Shown here piece by piece: positions 5,708-6,335 of a stretch of 6,335 nucleotides of DNA. The stretch lies in assembly GCA_946630405.1 (NCBI GenBank), contig CAMOYW010000068.1:1-6335 (forward strand), written 5' to 3'. Source of the stretch: an uncultured Clostridia bacterium. Its GTDB lineage: Bacteria; Bacillota; Clostridia; Lachnospirales; CAG-274. Every line of letters begins with the position of its first letter. The stretch's first letter is position 1. A program made the translations under genes and the position numbers. Under the pieces are notes generated by a model, which saw only the letters and a program-made list of their open reading frames with translations, had not been told where the DNA came from and searched no databases.

Positions 5708-6335
5708 ATGATAAGTGACAGAGTAAAAAAAGGTCCGGATAAAACACCTCACCGTTCCCTTTTTAAGGCAATGGGTTATACCGATGAAGAACTTTCTCGT
5801 CCTCTTATAGGTGTTGTTTGTGCAAAAAGCGAAATAATACCCGGACATATAAATCTTGACAAAATAGCACAAGCCGCTAAGGCAGGCGTTTACGCCGCAG
5901 GCGGTACACCCATTGAAGTACCCGCTATCGGAGTATGCGACGGTATCGCAATGGGACATATCGGTATGCACTACTCTCTTCCTTCAAGAGAACTTATTGC
6001 GGATTCCACCGAAAGCCTTGCACTTGCACACGGCTTCGACGGTCTTGTACTGATACCCAACTGCGATAAAATAGTACCCGGTATGCTTATGGCTGCCGCA
6101 AGATTAAACATACCCTCCATCGTAATAAGCGGAGGTCCCATGCTTGCAGGTCATAAAGGATGCGGTGCAAACAGAGAAAATCTTTCTCTTTCCAAAACAT
6201 TTGAAGCAGTCGGTGCTTACGAATCGGGTAAGATAACTGCGGAAGAGCTTAAAGAATACGAAGATAAATCCTGCCCCAGCTGCGGCTCATGCTCGGGTAT
6301 GTACACAGCCAATTCCATGAACTGCTTATGCGAAA
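5708..6335 (+). CDS. ilvD: Dihydroxy-acid dehydratase (3'-truncated by window edge)
   Basis: Dehydrates 2,3-dihydroxyisovalerate and 2,3-dihydroxy-3-methylvalerate to the oxo acids of valine and isoleucine; cytosolic Fe-S enzyme acting after IlvC. The first 209 codons of an expected ~550-560 are present, and the frame is open to the last base. The start has AGAGG (5696-5700) seven bases upstream of the ATG; the ATG at 5692 stops after four codons. Visible hallmarks are the N-terminal TPHRSLFKAMGYT, the PGH motif (residues 45-47, SEIIPGHINL), a cluster cysteine C119 in NCDKIVPGM, and C195 in SCGSCSGMYTANSMN. The first-cysteine position of the [2Fe-2S] plant/mycobacterial type (a PCN-like motif) is Gly-46 here, as in E. 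coli IlvD. An oxygen-labile [4Fe-4S] cluster is therefore likely, inferred from the family. C38 (VVCAKSE) stands where Asn is common. The LeuB-IlvD gap of 255 bp suggests separate or attenuated expression. Confidence 0.97.
   Translation, partial: MISDRVKKGPDKTPHRSLFKAMGYTDEELSRPLIGVVCAKSEIIPGHINLDKIAQAAKAGVYAAGGTPIEVPAIGVCDGIAMGHIGMHYSLPSRELIADSTESLALAHGFDGLVLIPNCDKIVPGMLMAAARLNIPSIVISGGPMLAGHKGCGANRENLSLSKTFEAVGAYESGKITAEELKEYEDKSCPSCGSCSGMYTANSMNCLCE

Noticed and set aside
5690..5971. 93-codon minus-strand open frame opposite the ilvD start
   Set aside because: Overlaps the conserved N-terminus of IlvD and shows no family features.

Overview
The window is 6.3 kb of densely packed branched-chain amino acid biosynthesis genes, all on the + strand. 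In order they are ilvC (5' end missing), cimA, leuC, leuD, leuB and ilvD (3' end missing). The enzymes look like those of an anaerobic Clostridia-type Firmicute. LeuC and LeuD are the short 'archaeal/clostridial' forms, the KARI is the short class I type, purine-rich Shine-Dalgarno sites are strong, Arg is mostly AGA and Pro is overwhelmingly CCC. A gut Oscillospirales or Lachnospirales member is my guess. The genus cannot be read from the sequence.

Layout: 1-909 is ilvC, lacking about 35 N-terminal residues. 910-978 is a short gap with a strong perfect hairpin just ahead of the cimA ribosome binding site. 979-5452 is a tight cimA-leuC-leuD-leuB block with gaps of 13-19 bp; the leuC and leuD ribosome binding sites overlap the stop codon of the gene before. 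5453-5707 is a 255 bp AT-rich gap. It holds a ~155 bp segment with imperfect inverted ends (possibly a MITE-like remnant or a structured RNA), a weak intrinsic terminator inside that segment, and a separate 13-bp hairpin directly upstream of ilvD. 5708-6335 is the first 209 codons of ilvD, open to the window edge.

How the genes work together: CimA makes (R)-citramalate from pyruvate and acetyl-CoA. LeuCD isomerises it through citraconate to 3-methylmalate, and LeuB oxidatively decarboxylates that to 2-oxobutyrate. IlvC and IlvD (with IlvB/N and a transaminase, not in the window) then take 2-oxobutyrate to isoleucine and pyruvate to valine. LeuCDB also serve leucine synthesis, but no leuA is seen here, and no ilvA. 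The operon is therefore best read as a threonine-independent (citramalate) isoleucine route sharing LeuCDB with leucine synthesis. I found no new protein system. The least explained DNA is the leuB-ilvD gap and the ilvC-cimA hairpin.
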